A stretch of DNA of 23,565 nt from positions 1 to 23,565 of the IMG/VR virus record IMGVR_UViG_3300021957_005116, one strand, 5' to 3'. The position numbers and the translations under genes are program-made. The notes under the pieces were generated by a model. It saw only the letters and a list, made by a program, of their open reading frames with translations. It was not told the origin of the DNA and did not search any database. Positions 6,081-14,614 of the stretch are shown piece after piece. Within the stretch, counting starts at the first letter, position 1. Each line of letters starts with the position of its first letter. The stretch is from a virus.

Positions 6081-6790
6081 CTACAAAAGCTCTACATGAA
6101 ATTTTTACAGCTAAAACCGGTATAAGCTCAATGGATAGACATTCAATTAGTGATATGGCTACCCATTTTGATGCTTTAAGACAATATGGACGCGACTGCG
6201 CTTTAATACATGAATTAGGGGTCAGAGAAATAGGATCATCATGGGCATTTTTAGCGGGGCTTGCAGATAGAGGCAATGCTATGGTTACAATGTCTGAAGA
6301 TCGTAGAAAATTAGATATGAATCCTATAACTGCCTTAGTATCTATAGATCATGTACATCCTGACAAATTTGCAGGAGAAGGAACTTTAGCAGAGTTTCAA
6401 AAACATGCACGAGAAAATAATGTACATCATGAGTTTATTGAAGCTAGTTCTTTAGATGTAATTATTGAACATTCACATTGTATATTTTTTGATACAGATC
6501 ATACTTATAAACAACTTTCTCAAGAATTACAGCTACACGGTAATAAATCAAATAAATATTTATTATTTCATGACACTATAGGATGTGCTCATGAAATAAT
6601 TCCTGCAATTAATGAATTTTTAGAAGAGTATCCTGAATGGATAGTATTTGATCATAGTGTAGAATCACAAGGTATGACTTCACTAGCTAGAATGACTGTA
6701 GAGCAATATAATGTAATGATAGAACATCAAGAGCGTTCTAGATCTGGTGAGCAATTTAGACCGCAATATGAGGATCAAAATAATGACTAA
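6077..6790 (+). CDS. Class I SAM-dependent methyltransferase (Methyltransf_24/CmcI-like)
   Basis: The SAM-binding motif I is ELGVREIGSSWAFLAG (46-61), in the 'E.GV..G.S' form seen in sugar O-methyltransferases and CmcI-like enzymes. FFDTDHTYKQL (137-147) and YLLFHDT further on match motifs that bind the metal and substrate in this group ('D.DHsY', 'l..HD'). At 237 aa it is of normal size. The C-terminal 35 residues are hydrophilic and probably disordered. Its start overlaps the WbqC stop, and the next acyltransferase starts inside its end. O-methylation of a sugar hydroxyl on the phage-directed glycan is likely. Confidence 0.8.
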   Translation: MTTKALHEIFTAKTGISSMDRHSISDMATHFDALRQYGRDCALIHELGVREIGSSWAFLAGLADRGNAMVTMSEDRRKLDMNPITALVSIDHVHPDKFAGEGTLAEFQKHARENNVHHEFIEASSLDVIIEHSHCIFFDTDHTYKQLSQELQLHGNKSNKYLLFHDTIGCAHEIIPAINEFLEEYPEWIVFDHSVESQGMTSLARMTVEQYNVMIEHQERSRSGEQFRPQYEDQNND

Positions 6791-7406
6791 ACCAATTATA
6801 ATATTTGGAAATAAAGATTTAGCAGAAATGGCTAAATGGTATTGGGGTAGTACTGTTGTAGGATTCACAATGGATAATCCTGAATCTGATACATTCTTGG
6901 GTTTTCCCATGTATGATTTTGCAACAATAACAGAAACTAGACCTCCTTCAGAATATGATATGTTTATCCCTGTGATAGACAACAGAACAAGAGCTAAAAT
7001 ATATAATAAAGCTAAAGCATTAGGCTATAGACTACCTAGTTATATACATCATGATGCTTTAATATGGAATAGAAATGCTATTGGAGATAATTGTTTTATA
7101 CAAGAATTTAACAATATACAGTATAAAACTACAGTGGGTAATAATGTAATTATGTGGGCAGGTAATCATATTGGTCATCATAGTATAATAGAAGATCATT
7201 GTTTTTTTACGTCTCATGTGTGTATGTCAGGACATTGCCACATTGGTAGTCACTCATATCTAGGAGTAAATGCTACTATTAGAGATTTTGGAGAAATAGC
7301 TGAAGGCACATTTGTATCTATGGATACATCTATAACTAAAAATATCACAGAATCGTGGGGAATGTATAGAGGAAGTCCAGCACGGAGATTAAAAAATGTG
7401 GAATAA
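6783..7406 (+). CDS. NeuD/PglD-type acyltransferase (left-handed beta-helix), apparently active
   Basis: This 207-aa protein begins IIIFGNKDLAEMAKWY, the Rossmann-like N-domain, and continues into hexapeptide repeats (residues 95-175; IGDNCF, VGNNVI, IGHHSII, IGSHSYL). GNHIGHHSII (127-136) supplies the His expected for acetyl transfer to a sugar amine, followed by FTSHVCMSGHCHIG. It ends with the usual 'GSPAR' cap (GMYRGSPARRL). I chose ATG 6783 (GAGG upstream) over the longer frame from 6747 because the family starts here. It would use acetyl-CoA to acylate the amino sugar made by a DegT enzyme. It is a paralogue of the protein at 4847 with the catalytic site intact. Confidence 0.83.
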   Translation: MTKPIIIFGNKDLAEMAKWYWGSTVVGFTMDNPESDTFLGFPMYDFATITETRPPSEYDMFIPVIDNRTRAKIYNKAKALGYRLPSYIHHDALIWNRNAIGDNCFIQEFNNIQYKTTVGNNVIMWAGNHIGHHSIIEDHCFFTSHVCMSGHCHIGSHSYLGVNATIRDFGEIAEGTFVSMDTSITKNITESWGMYRGSPARRLKNVE

Positions 7407-8283
7407 GCACGGCATTATTTATTCTGATAAAAAAGCACAGCTACCTGTAGTAGAAGAAAGAAACTGTTCTTGGAGAATCTATTTTACTTCTCGTAATAAA
7501 TTAAACCAAAATGAAGGTTACTTTATTGATGTAAAAAAAGGTAAACCATCTAAAATATTAGCTCCTGCAAAACAAATGCTCGTTCCTGGAAATCCTGGAA
7601 GTACTGATTCCGCAGGTGTTATGCCGGTCTGTAAGTTTGAAGATAAACTATATTACATAGGCTGGACTATAAGACAAGATGTTCCTTATTTTAATTATTG
7701 TTCTGTAGCAGAAGAAGGTTTAAATGCTAAATTTAAAAAACTTGGACCTATCCTATCTCCAGACATAGTAGATCAAGGATATTCAGGCACTATATGTGTA
7801 ACTAAACTTAAGGATACATATATGGGTTACTATTTATCCTGTAATAAATGGTTACCAGATGAAAATGGTGATTTACAGCCTTCATATAATATTAGATTAG
7901 CTACATCAGATGATGGAATAACATGGAGTAAATCAGTTATACCTACCATTAAACTAAGAGGCGAAGAAGCGGGTATTTCATCTGCTACTGTATATAAACA
8001 TAAAGACATTTTTCATATGTGGTTCTCAGTAAGAAACAGCATCGAGTTTAGAACAAATCCAGAGCACGCATACACTATAGAACATGCTATTTCTAAAGAT
8101 GGATATGTCTGGACAAGAGATACAAAATTTGGTATAGTTCAAGAACTGGAATTTGAATCAATTATGTGCGCTTATCCAGTAGTAATTCCTTATGAAAATA
8201 AACTTCATATGTTTTATAATGGCAATGGTTTCGGTGAAACCGGTATAGCACATGCAACAATGGAAATGGAGAAATTATGTTAA
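7396..8283 (+). CDS. Five-bladed beta-propeller glycosidase-like protein (GH43/GH32/GH130 superfamily)
   Basis: At 295 aa the protein shows repeating blades with the sugar-binding patterns of the furanosidase/beta-fructosidase superfamily: IRLATSDDGITWSK, IEHAISKDGYVWTRD and a blade ending KLHMFYNGNGFGETGIAHAT. These are the 'S.DGi.W' and 'l.MfYsG.g' repeats common to GH43, GH32 and GH130. There is no signal peptide, so it acts inside the host cell rather than on extracellular polymer. Similar proteins occur in polysaccharide-synthesis clusters, where phosphorolysis, transglycosylation or substrate binding are possible. Catalytic acidic residues cannot be assigned with confidence. It overlaps the acyltransferase by 11 bases. 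Confidence 0.72.
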   Translation: MWNKHGIIYSDKKAQLPVVEERNCSWRIYFTSRNKLNQNEGYFIDVKKGKPSKILAPAKQMLVPGNPGSTDSAGVMPVCKFEDKLYYIGWTIRQDVPYFNYCSVAEEGLNAKFKKLGPILSPDIVDQGYSGTICVTKLKDTYMGYYLSCNKWLPDENGDLQPSYNIRLATSDDGITWSKSVIPTIKLRGEEAGISSATVYKHKDIFHMWFSVRNSIEFRTNPEHAYTIEHAISKDGYVWTRDTKFGIVQELEFESIMCAYPVVIPYENKLHMFYNGNGFGETGIAHATMEMEKLC

Positions 8284-8966
8284 CAGATAATATAAAAGAA
8301 TTGAATGAACAAGGTTATACTATTGTAAAAAATTTAGTAGACATTGAACTTATAGACAATATATACAACTCAGTAAATAGAGTATTTCAAAAACAAGCAG
8401 ACCGTACTGGGTGTAAAGATATGGAGGAGCTAAAAGCTAAACACTATGATTTGTGGAATCTTTGTGATCTACATTGTCAATGGAATTTACATGGACACTA
8501 TTTGCAATGTTTACTAGGATTTAAAATGGCTGAGTTTATGACTAACCCAGATGTTAGTATAAATGTAAGACCTATAATATATTGTGATCAATACCTTCCT
8601 ATTAAAATGAGAGGCTCTACTGATTCTTTAGTATGTTGTGTACCTTTAATTACGGAAAAAGAATCAGGGTATATACAAATGATTCCTAAAAAATTAGATT
8701 CAGATCGTAACATTACATATAAAGTGCACACACGTGAGTGGCGCGATGCAGATGATAAAGATTGGGTGTCTATTGATGTTCCTAAAGGAGATATTTTAGT
8801 ATTTGCTCATGATGTAGCACATAGACATAGTAAAGCAAAAGATGGTAGTTTGTGGTATGCTTATTATACTTTTAATAATATGAATGATCCTGCATTTATT
8901 GAAGCAGGATACCCGCATCCTTATACTGATTGGACTAAAAGAGACTACTCAGATGAACATGCATAA
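8277..8966 (+). CDS. Phytanoyl-CoA dioxygenase-like protein, metal and cosubstrate ligands lost
   Basis: The protein is a tandem paralogue of its right-hand neighbour: EQGYTIVKNLVDIELIDNIY at the N-terminus and WNLHGHYLQCLLGFKMAEFM align throughout. The neighbour has an HxD iron motif at 120-122. Here the corresponding region is about 15 residues shorter (IYCDQYLPIKMRGSTDS) and has no HxD. The distal His remains (VAHRH, His182), but the 2-oxoglutarate-binding Arg of the neighbour (Arg208) aligns with Leu192. Two iron ligands and the salt-bridge Arg are thus missing, so it is probably a pseudoenzyme, perhaps forming a heteromer with the active copy. It overlaps the propeller gene by seven bases; GGAG precedes the start. 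Fold call good; role unknown. Confidence 0.78.
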   Translation: MLTDNIKELNEQGYTIVKNLVDIELIDNIYNSVNRVFQKQADRTGCKDMEELKAKHYDLWNLCDLHCQWNLHGHYLQCLLGFKMAEFMTNPDVSINVRPIIYCDQYLPIKMRGSTDSLVCCVPLITEKESGYIQMIPKKLDSDRNITYKVHTREWRDADDKDWVSIDVPKGDILVFAHDVAHRHSKAKDGSLWYAYYTFNNMNDPAFIEAGYPHPYTDWTKRDYSDEHA

Positions 8967-8992
8967 ATAAAAAATAAGAGGGGGTATAAAAT

Positions 8993-9715
8993 ATGAAAAC
9001 AACTAATTTAAAAGAAATAGAAGAACAAGGTTATACTATTGTAGATAATCTTGTTGAAACTGCATTTTTAGATGCAATTAAAGAATCAATTACAGCAATA
9101 TTTGAAAAACAGATAGAATATACAAAAAGTAAAGATATTGTAGATTTATTTGAAAATCACAATGAAAGATTTGCTAACTGCACAAAACATGCTCAATGGA
9201 ATTTACAATTACATCATTTAGGTGTAATGCTAGGTTATAAAATAGCTAAATGTATGATTGAACCACAGGTTAGTATTTGTACTAGACCTGTAATATATTT
9301 TAATAATAAAGATACAGCAGAAAAAGAAGTGCATCACACAACTCCTGCACATCAAGATTCTAAGTCTATGCAAGGTTCTAGTGATGCAGTAGTATGTTGG
9401 GTTCCTTTAATAGACATTACAGAAGAGTTAGGACAGCTACAAGTTGTTCCTAAAAGTCATAAACAAGGAGATTTAACAAAATCTATACATGAAGGCTTTG
9501 GTTTAGTAGAAGATTCCGACTTTAAATTTGAATCTGTAAAAGTAAAAAAAGGCTCAGTTCTAGTTTTTGACTCTAATTTAGTTCACAAAAGCGGTGATAT
9601 TAAAGAAGGCACTCGTTGGTCAGCACACTTTAGATTTAATAATATGTATGATCCTGAATATATTGTAAAAGGATACCCACATAATTATATTTACGCACCA
9701 AAGAGTAAAGCATGA
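8993..9715 (+). CDS. Phytanoyl-CoA dioxygenase-like Fe(II)/2-oxoglutarate oxygenase
   Basis: At 240 aa this matches the PhyH family, double-stranded beta-helix enzymes that hydroxylate a substrate with O2 and 2-oxoglutarate. The iron site is complete: HQD (His120/Asp122) and His198 in SNLVHKSGD. Arg208 in GTRWSAHFRF would hold 2-oxoglutarate. The conserved WVPLID and GQLQVVPKSHK strands are present. A strong Gly-rich ribosome site (AAGAGGGGG) precedes it in the 26-base gap. It ends overlapping the glycosyltransferase start (ATGA). Next to sugar genes, hydroxylation of a sugar or lipid precursor is likely; the substrate is unknown. Confidence 0.87.
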   Translation: MKTTNLKEIEEQGYTIVDNLVETAFLDAIKESITAIFEKQIEYTKSKDIVDLFENHNERFANCTKHAQWNLQLHHLGVMLGYKIAKCMIEPQVSICTRPVIYFNNKDTAEKEVHHTTPAHQDSKSMQGSSDAVVCWVPLIDITEELGQLQVVPKSHKQGDLTKSIHEGFGLVEDSDFKFESVKVKKGSVLVFDSNLVHKSGDIKEGTRWSAHFRFNNMYDPEYIVKGYPHNYIYAPKSKA

Positions 9716-10479
9716 TTCGTATAATTTATAGAACTTGTGGCTGGAATAACCATAATAATAGGCCTGACTGGTTTCATTATAGAAGTTGTTGGGAAAATCT
9801 AGTTGATACAAGTAAAATTGCTGATTGTGCTATAATGGTGCTTTATGATGGTAAACTACAAGGACATGAAGAGTATAACTATCATGCAGAAGTATTAGAA
9901 ATTGATAGTGCTGCCAAACTTCCTGAATTATATAAAAAATGGGAATTAGGTAGTGATACATATATAGATCATGACGAACAAGGTAGAGAAATACATAAAA
10001 GAGTAGAAGCTCCAGACAGGGAAAAAGCATCTGGATATTTAATGTATGAATTAATTAGAGACAACATTAATGACTGGGATGATAATGATATTATATATCT
10101 TGTAGAAGATGATTATATGCACATGCCTGGTTGGACTACTGTTTTACAAAATATATATGATATGTATGACGGTATAAATTATGTTTCTTTATATGATCAT
10201 CCTGATAAATATACTCCAAGGTATCAAGGATTACAAAGTCAAATTATAATATCTAATTATTGTCACTGGAGAACAGTTCCTAGTAGTTGTGGAACCTTTG
10301 CTGGTAGAGTAAAAACTTTTAAGGAAGATTTAGATATTCACATGGGTAGTCTAGGAGACCATAATAAATTTACTCTTTTAGCAGAAAGAAATAGAAATAT
10401 AGTATCTGCAATGCCTGCTTTTGCTACACACTGTGTTGAACCTTGGGCATCTCCTTTTAGAGATTGGGCTAATATATGA
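9712..10479 (+). CDS. GT-A-fold glycosyltransferase-like protein
   Basis: The 255-aa protein begins with a short beta-alpha start (MIRIIYRTCGW) and has a clear metal/nucleotide-binding acidic patch, YLVEDDYMHMPGW (129-141), the DxD-like motif of GT-A enzymes followed by the common 'PGW' turn. A later SSCGTFAGRVKTF resembles the acceptor-loop region. It has no membrane segment and is therefore cytoplasmic or peripheral. ATGA overlap with the upstream oxygenase and the downstream aminotransferase puts it in the same transcription unit. The sugar donor cannot be assigned, and a close match to a numbered CAZy family was not recognised. Confidence 0.72.
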   Translation: MIRIIYRTCGWNNHNNRPDWFHYRSCWENLVDTSKIADCAIMVLYDGKLQGHEEYNYHAEVLEIDSAAKLPELYKKWELGSDTYIDHDEQGREIHKRVEAPDREKASGYLMYELIRDNINDWDDNDIIYLVEDDYMHMPGWTTVLQNIYDMYDGINYVSLYDHPDKYTPRYQGLQSQIIISNYCHWRTVPSSCGTFAGRVKTFKEDLDIHMGSLGDHNKFTLLAERNRNIVSAMPAFATHCVEPWASPFRDWANI

Positions 10480-11486
10480 TACCTTTTACTATTAAGAAAC
10501 AACTTGATTCTAATAGATTTAATGAATATTTACTTACAGCTAATACTACTAATCAATTTACAAATTATGGTTATGCCGTACAACTTTTAGAAGAACGTGC
10601 TAGAACTATGTTAAAAATTGATGATAGTAAAGTAGTTATTGCTACTTCTAGTGGTACTTCTGCGCTAGATGCTATAATAAATGGGATGATAAGAAAAGAC
10701 TCTCATAATTATAGAGTAGGAACTCAAGCATTTACTTTTCCCTCTAATAGAATAGGCACTGCACGAGGAGCTATTATAACTGATATGACTCCTGAATGTA
10801 ATATAAATTTAGATAATGAGTATATACAACAATCTGCTGATTTGGTTATAGTTACTAATATATTTGGTCATTTACAGGATATAACTGAGGTATCTAACAA
10901 AACAGAGCATAGAAATAAAAAATTAATATTTGATAATGCTGCATCTCCTTATTCATTTTGGAAAGGCACTAATACTTGTAATCTAGGAACAGCAAGTTAT
11001 ATATCATTACATCATACAAAACCTATAGGTTTTGGTGAAGGTGGTTTAGTTATAATTGACAAAGAATATGAAAATAGTGTAAGAGCTGCTTGTAATTTTG
11101 GTATAGTAAATGGTATAGCTAATGAATACGGTGGTAATTATAAAATGAGTGAATTAAGTGCTGCTGGTATTTTACAGTGGTGGGATCAATTTAATATTGA
11201 TGAAATGCAAAATATATTTATAAAAAATTATAATACTTTAAGATACGAAATGAGAAATGAAAATGGAGATTTTTGGATTAATCATACTTCTGATACTTGG
11301 TTTCCTACTTGTTTACCTTTTATATCTAACTCACCTATAGATGAATTATCAGGAAAATATGACAGTAAAGAATATAGAAAATACTATAAACCTTTAGCTG
11401 AAGGTTATGTAGTATCAGATATTATGTATAATAATATTATGTGTATTGCATTAACTGAGGGAGTAGAAAAATGTATAAACGTATAG
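10476..11486 (+). CDS. DegT/DnrJ/EryC1/StrS-family sugar aminotransferase (second copy)
   Basis: The 336-aa protein has the family landmarks: ATSSGTSALDAIING (56-70) with the cofactor phosphate-binding turn, LIFDNAASPYS (Asp153) for the pyridine nitrogen, and the Schiff-base lysine in SLHHTKPIGFGEGG (Lys182). The 'K..GFGEGG' run is typical of sugar 3- or 4-aminotransferases. It is clearly different in sequence from the copy at 1595, so not a recent duplicate. It is immediately followed, with a 16-base overlap, by an RmlB-like 4,6-dehydratase. That order suggests a keto sugar is formed and then aminated. An active enzyme is expected. Confidence 0.88.
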   Translation: MIPFTIKKQLDSNRFNEYLLTANTTNQFTNYGYAVQLLEERARTMLKIDDSKVVIATSSGTSALDAIINGMIRKDSHNYRVGTQAFTFPSNRIGTARGAIITDMTPECNINLDNEYIQQSADLVIVTNIFGHLQDITEVSNKTEHRNKKLIFDNAASPYSFWKGTNTCNLGTASYISLHHTKPIGFGEGGLVIIDKEYENSVRAACNFGIVNGIANEYGGNYKMSELSAAGILQWWDQFNIDEMQNIFIKNYNTLRYEMRNENGDFWINHTSDTWFPTCLPFISNSPIDELSGKYDSKEYRKYYKPLAEGYVVSDIMYNNIMCIALTEGVEKCINV

Positions 11487-12454
11487 CTGTAGTAACAGGA
11501 TGTGCAGGTTTTATAGGAACTACCTTTACAAGATTACTACTTGAAAAAGGATGGTTAGTATATGGGATAGATAAGTTTACATATGTAGCTAATTTTGAAG
11601 AAGTACAATGGCTTGCAGATACATATCCTGATACTTTTACTTATACTGTGGAAGACATTAAAGATATAGATAGACTTCCTGAGTGTGATGTAGTATTTAA
11701 TTTAGCTGCTGAATCTGATGTAGACAATAGTATCGTTAATATGGATAAGTTTATTGATTCTAATATTTCAGGCGTAAAAAACTTATTAGAAATAATAACA
11801 CATAAAAGTGTGCAAATAAAACATAATAAACCGTTATTTTTTCAAGTCTCTACAGATGAAGTGTATGGAGATACGGTAGCAGAAAGTTTTGATGAAACAG
11901 CTGCTTTAATGCCTAGTAACCCTTATGCAGCTACTAAAGCAGCTGCTGATATGCTTATAGAAAGCTGGTCTAGGACTCATGGATTAGATTATATAATTGC
12001 TAGACCTTCTAATAATTATGGTGAAAATCAATATCCAGAAAAATTAGTACCTACAGCGGTTAGATGTCTACAACGGGGTAAAAAAATTAAATTACATGAC
12101 AAAGGAAAACCTATTAGATCATGGACTCATGTAGAAGATACTGCAGAAGCATTTATTTTACTATATGAAAAGGCGTGTAGAAATAATATTTATAATATAC
12201 AGTCAGATTACGAACAAACAAATTTTGTAACTGTTAAAAAAATAATAAATGCTTATTTTATGGGTGATATTGCCACAGATATTCCAGATTATAATAAACA
12301 TATAGATTATAGTTATGATAGACCAGGACAAGATGTAAGATATTCAATATCATGTGAATCTATTAAAAACTACGGATGGTATCCTAAAAAAGATTTTGAT
12401 AAAGAGATTAGTAAATTAATTAACTATTATAAAAAAAGAAAGTGGAAATGGTAA
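11471..12454 (+). CDS. dTDP-glucose 4,6-dehydratase-like extended SDR (RmlB family)
   Basis: The Rossmann motif TGCAGFIGTT (9-18), the FNLAAESDVDNSI strand and the catalytic STDEVYGDT (127-135; Thr128, Asp129, Glu130) match RmlB, where Asp and Glu carry out the dehydration. YAATKAAAD gives the Tyr152/Lys156 pair. RPSNNYGENQYPEKLVPTAV and DRPGQDVRYSI are also RmlB hallmarks. It should convert a nucleoside-diphospho-hexose to the 4-keto-6-deoxy intermediate, the entry point to most deoxyamino sugars. The donor nucleotide (dTDP, GDP or CDP) is not proven. It is coupled by overlap to the aminotransferase before and the epimerase after. Confidence 0.87.
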   Translation: MYKRIAVVTGCAGFIGTTFTRLLLEKGWLVYGIDKFTYVANFEEVQWLADTYPDTFTYTVEDIKDIDRLPECDVVFNLAAESDVDNSIVNMDKFIDSNISGVKNLLEIITHKSVQIKHNKPLFFQVSTDEVYGDTVAESFDETAALMPSNPYAATKAAADMLIESWSRTHGLDYIIARPSNNYGENQYPEKLVPTAVRCLQRGKKIKLHDKGKPIRSWTHVEDTAEAFILLYEKACRNNIYNIQSDYEQTNFVTVKKIINAYFMGDIATDIPDYNKHIDYSYDRPGQDVRYSISCESIKNYGWYPKKDFDKEISKLINYYKKRKWKW

Positions 12455-13464
12455 TGAAAGTTTTTATTACAGGAATTAGTGGGCTACTTGGTAGCACTAT
12501 GGCTAGGTACCTTATTATGCAAGGAGATAAAGTAGTAGGCATTGATAATATGATTGGTGGAGTAGAAGGCAATGTACCAGATCATCAAGATTGTGAATAT
12601 CATAGAGGTGATATACTAGATACAGAACTTATGAAAGAGATTATGACGGGATGTGATGTAGTGTTTCATACAGCATCTTTACCTTATGAAGGTTTAAGTG
12701 TATTTTCTCCTACAGTAACTGCTACTAGTATAGTATCGGGGACTATTAGTACAGCTATTGCTGCATTACATAACAAGGTAAGACTTTTTATAAATTGTTC
12801 TTCTATGGCTAGGTATGGTGATCAAACACCTCCTTTTACAGAAGATATGCCTACAAAACCTGTAGATCCTTATGGGCTAGCTAAAGTGCAAGCAGAAGAA
12901 CATTTACAGATGTTAAGCGAAATACATGGATTAAACTATGTAACAGTAGTTCCTCATAATGTTATTGGAGTAGGACAAAGATATTATGATCCTTTTAGAA
13001 ATGTAGTAGGAATTATGATTAATAGAGCTGCACAAACTAAAAATCTTATAATATATGGTGATGGAGAACAAAAACGTTCTTTTTCAGATGTAAGAGATTG
13101 TATTGTAGCAGTAGAAAGAATTATGAAAAGTTTTCGCACAAACTTATCAGGACAAGTATACAATATCGGGCCTGACGATAATGAAATGTCAATTATACAG
13201 TTAGCTACATTAATTACTCAACTTTCAGAAGTTTATATAAAATTTGATCATTATCCTGATAGACCTAGAGAGGTAAAAGATGCGTATTGTTCTAGTGACA
13301 AAATTAGAAAAGAATTTAACTATAATCCTACTACAGAAGCAAAACAAACTATAGCAGATATGGTAAACTGGATTAAGCCTATTACTCGTGAGTTTGAATA
13401 CCATCTACCTGTAGAACTAATTACAGATCAAACACCTAAAACATGGACGGATAAACTAATTTAA
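12454..13464 (+). CDS. NAD-dependent sugar epimerase/dehydratase (extended SDR)
   Basis: The Rossmann motif TGISGLLGST (6-15) uses a Ser-Gly-Leu variant. The catalytic strand is INCSSMARYG, and YGLAK gives Tyr140/Lys144. Residues IIYGDGEQKRSFSDVRDCI follow the pattern 'i.GdG.q.RdF.yV.D', typical of UDP-glucose/UDP-GalNAc 4-epimerase-like enzymes. At 336 aa it is of usual length. I chose ATG 12454, overlapping the RmlB-like stop (TAATG); ATG 12442 or 12448 are possible starts adding two to four residues. It probably inverts a sugar stereocentre in the same pathway. The end overlaps a small gene by one base. Confidence 0.83.
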   Translation: MKVFITGISGLLGSTMARYLIMQGDKVVGIDNMIGGVEGNVPDHQDCEYHRGDILDTELMKEIMTGCDVVFHTASLPYEGLSVFSPTVTATSIVSGTISTAIAALHNKVRLFINCSSMARYGDQTPPFTEDMPTKPVDPYGLAKVQAEEHLQMLSEIHGLNYVTVVPHNVIGVGQRYYDPFRNVVGIMINRAAQTKNLIIYGDGEQKRSFSDVRDCIVAVERIMKSFRTNLSGQVYNIGPDDNEMSIIQLATLITQLSEVYIKFDHYPDRPREVKDAYCSSDKIRKEFNYNPTTEAKQTIADMVNWIKPITREFEYHLPVELITDQTPKTWTDKLI

Positions 13465-13682
13465 TGAGTAAGATTCAAGAGAAAATAACTGTAATAATGG
13501 ATGAATTACAACAAAAGATGGAAAGTAATGCTCATTTAACAGATGTTACTGCAATAGTTACTTTACTTGCACAAGTATCTATTTATAGAGCACACATGAA
13601 TGATGAAGATAAAGATTACCATGATGCAATTGTATGGTGGTTAGAAGAGTACCCCGAAGGAAAAGCTTGGCGTGAGGAGTAA
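13464..13682 (+). CDS. Small uncharacterised protein, 72 aa
   Basis: The start overlaps the epimerase stop (TAATG) and the end overlaps the next gene. The protein is helical and acidic, starting MSKIQEKITVIMDELQQK, with a Trp-rich C-terminus (WWLEEYPEGKAWREE). It has no membrane helix, no signal peptide and no metal motif. I do not recognise the family. The overlaps and codon use similar to neighbours support a real gene. Confidence 0.6.
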   Translation: MSKIQEKITVIMDELQQKMESNAHLTDVTAIVTLLAQVSIYRAHMNDEDKDYHDAIVWWLEEYPEGKAWREE

Positions 13683-13884
13683 AGATTGTCGTGGCTGTAG
13701 ACATGTTCATTGGGGAGTAGGGTTGGGAGTAGGAATAGCATGTGTTCACCCAAACAATCAAAAATACAATCCAAAACGCCAAAAAGAAGGCGAAGAAAGA
13801 ACTTATTGGAACTCAACAACTCAAGTATTTAATATACCTGATGGATGTCAATTACGAGAGGAAAGAATAGAAAATGGCAGTTAA
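13672..13884 (+). CDS. Small Cys-containing protein, 70 aa, possible zinc-binding
   Basis: It begins with GTG 13672 inside the previous gene. The protein opens DCRGCRHVHWGVGLGVGIAC and carries a further Cys in DGCQLRE, giving CxxC followed by two single Cys plus nearby His, which could bind one zinc ion or an iron-sulfur cluster. The middle is basic and Gln/Asn-rich. No named family is recognised. The GTG start has only a weak upstream site, so translation may be coupled to the upstream gene. Confidence 0.58.
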   Translation: MRSKDCRGCRHVHWGVGLGVGIACVHPNNQKYNPKRQKEGEERTYWNSTTQVFNIPDGCQLREERIENGS

Positions 13885-14614
13885 AGTAATCACACCTTAT
13901 GTGTATGATAATGAAATATTAGAACATAAAGATAAGTTTTGGGATCTTGATATACATTATGAAAAAGATACTGCAGGAATTGGCTCTGATTTAATGTACC
14001 AAAAGATGTGGAATCAATTTCCAGAACATGATATTTTTATACTTCATGCAGATATGCATCCATTTAAAGATGGGTGGTGGGAAGAAATGTTAGAATATGT
14101 TGATAAGTATCCAGAAGCAGGAATGTTGGGTTTACTATTGTTATATCCTGCACAGAATAATAACTATGAACACTATATACAGTGTGCTGGTGGACAATTT
14201 ACTGACGGTAAACCAGATCATTTTGGTAGCGGTTTATTACTTGAAAATAAATCACAATTTAAACAAGATTTAGAAGTTGATGATGGAAGATATACAACAG
14301 TTCGAGAAGTAGCATGGACAACTTTTGGAGGTTGTTATCTTAGAAGAAGTTTTTTAAATACTGTAGGAGATTTTAGTCCAGAATATGAATGGACATATAA
14401 TAGAGATGTTGATTATTGTTTAAAAGCTAGAGAAGCTGGAGAACATATTTATCAAATACCTGTCAGACTTTTACACCATGAATCAAGAGACAACAAAAGA
14501 ATAAAAGATCAATCTAAAGCTGATATGGAAATGAGAAACTTACAAACATTACTGGCGAAATGGGCAAATTCAAAATTTTACAAAACACTGGACAAAGAGA
14601 TAAAAAGTGGATAA
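13874..14614 (+). CDS. GT2-family glycosyltransferase (GT-A fold)
   Basis: The 246-aa protein shows the GT2 layout: an N-terminal strand (VKVITPYVYDNEIL), a DxD-like metal site in FILHADMHPFKDGW (55-68), a central GGCYLRRSFLNTVGDF typical of rhamnosyl- and galactosyl-type transferases, and the acceptor-side acidic motif TYNRDVDYCLKAREAGEHIY (Asp178/Asp180). HHES near residue 201 is a common C-terminal landmark. It lacks membrane helices and should use a nucleotide-sugar donor. Start overlaps the previous gene by 11 bases; the stop overlaps the membrane protein gene. Donor and acceptor are not assignable. Confidence 0.83.
   Translation: MAVKVITPYVYDNEILEHKDKFWDLDIHYEKDTAGIGSDLMYQKMWNQFPEHDIFILHADMHPFKDGWWEEMLEYVDKYPEAGMLGLLLLYPAQNNNYEHYIQCAGGQFTDGKPDHFGSGLLLENKSQFKQDLEVDDGRYTTVREVAWTTFGGCYLRRSFLNTVGDFSPEYEWTYNRDVDYCLKAREAGEHIYQIPVRLLHHESRDNKRIKDQSKADMEMRNLQTLLAKWANSKFYKTLDKEIKSG

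Noticed and set aside
8560-8640. Frameshift or assembly error as the cause of the missing HxD in the first PhyH-like gene
   Set aside because: The frame is continuous, and alignment with the neighbour resumes in the same frame after an in-frame loss, so a simple frameshift does not explain it.
13580-13587. TATAAATA on the minus strand
   Set aside because: It lies inside a plus-strand gene with no minus-strand gene to drive, so it is probably a chance match in AT-rich DNA. A similar match near 12188 was dropped for the same reason.
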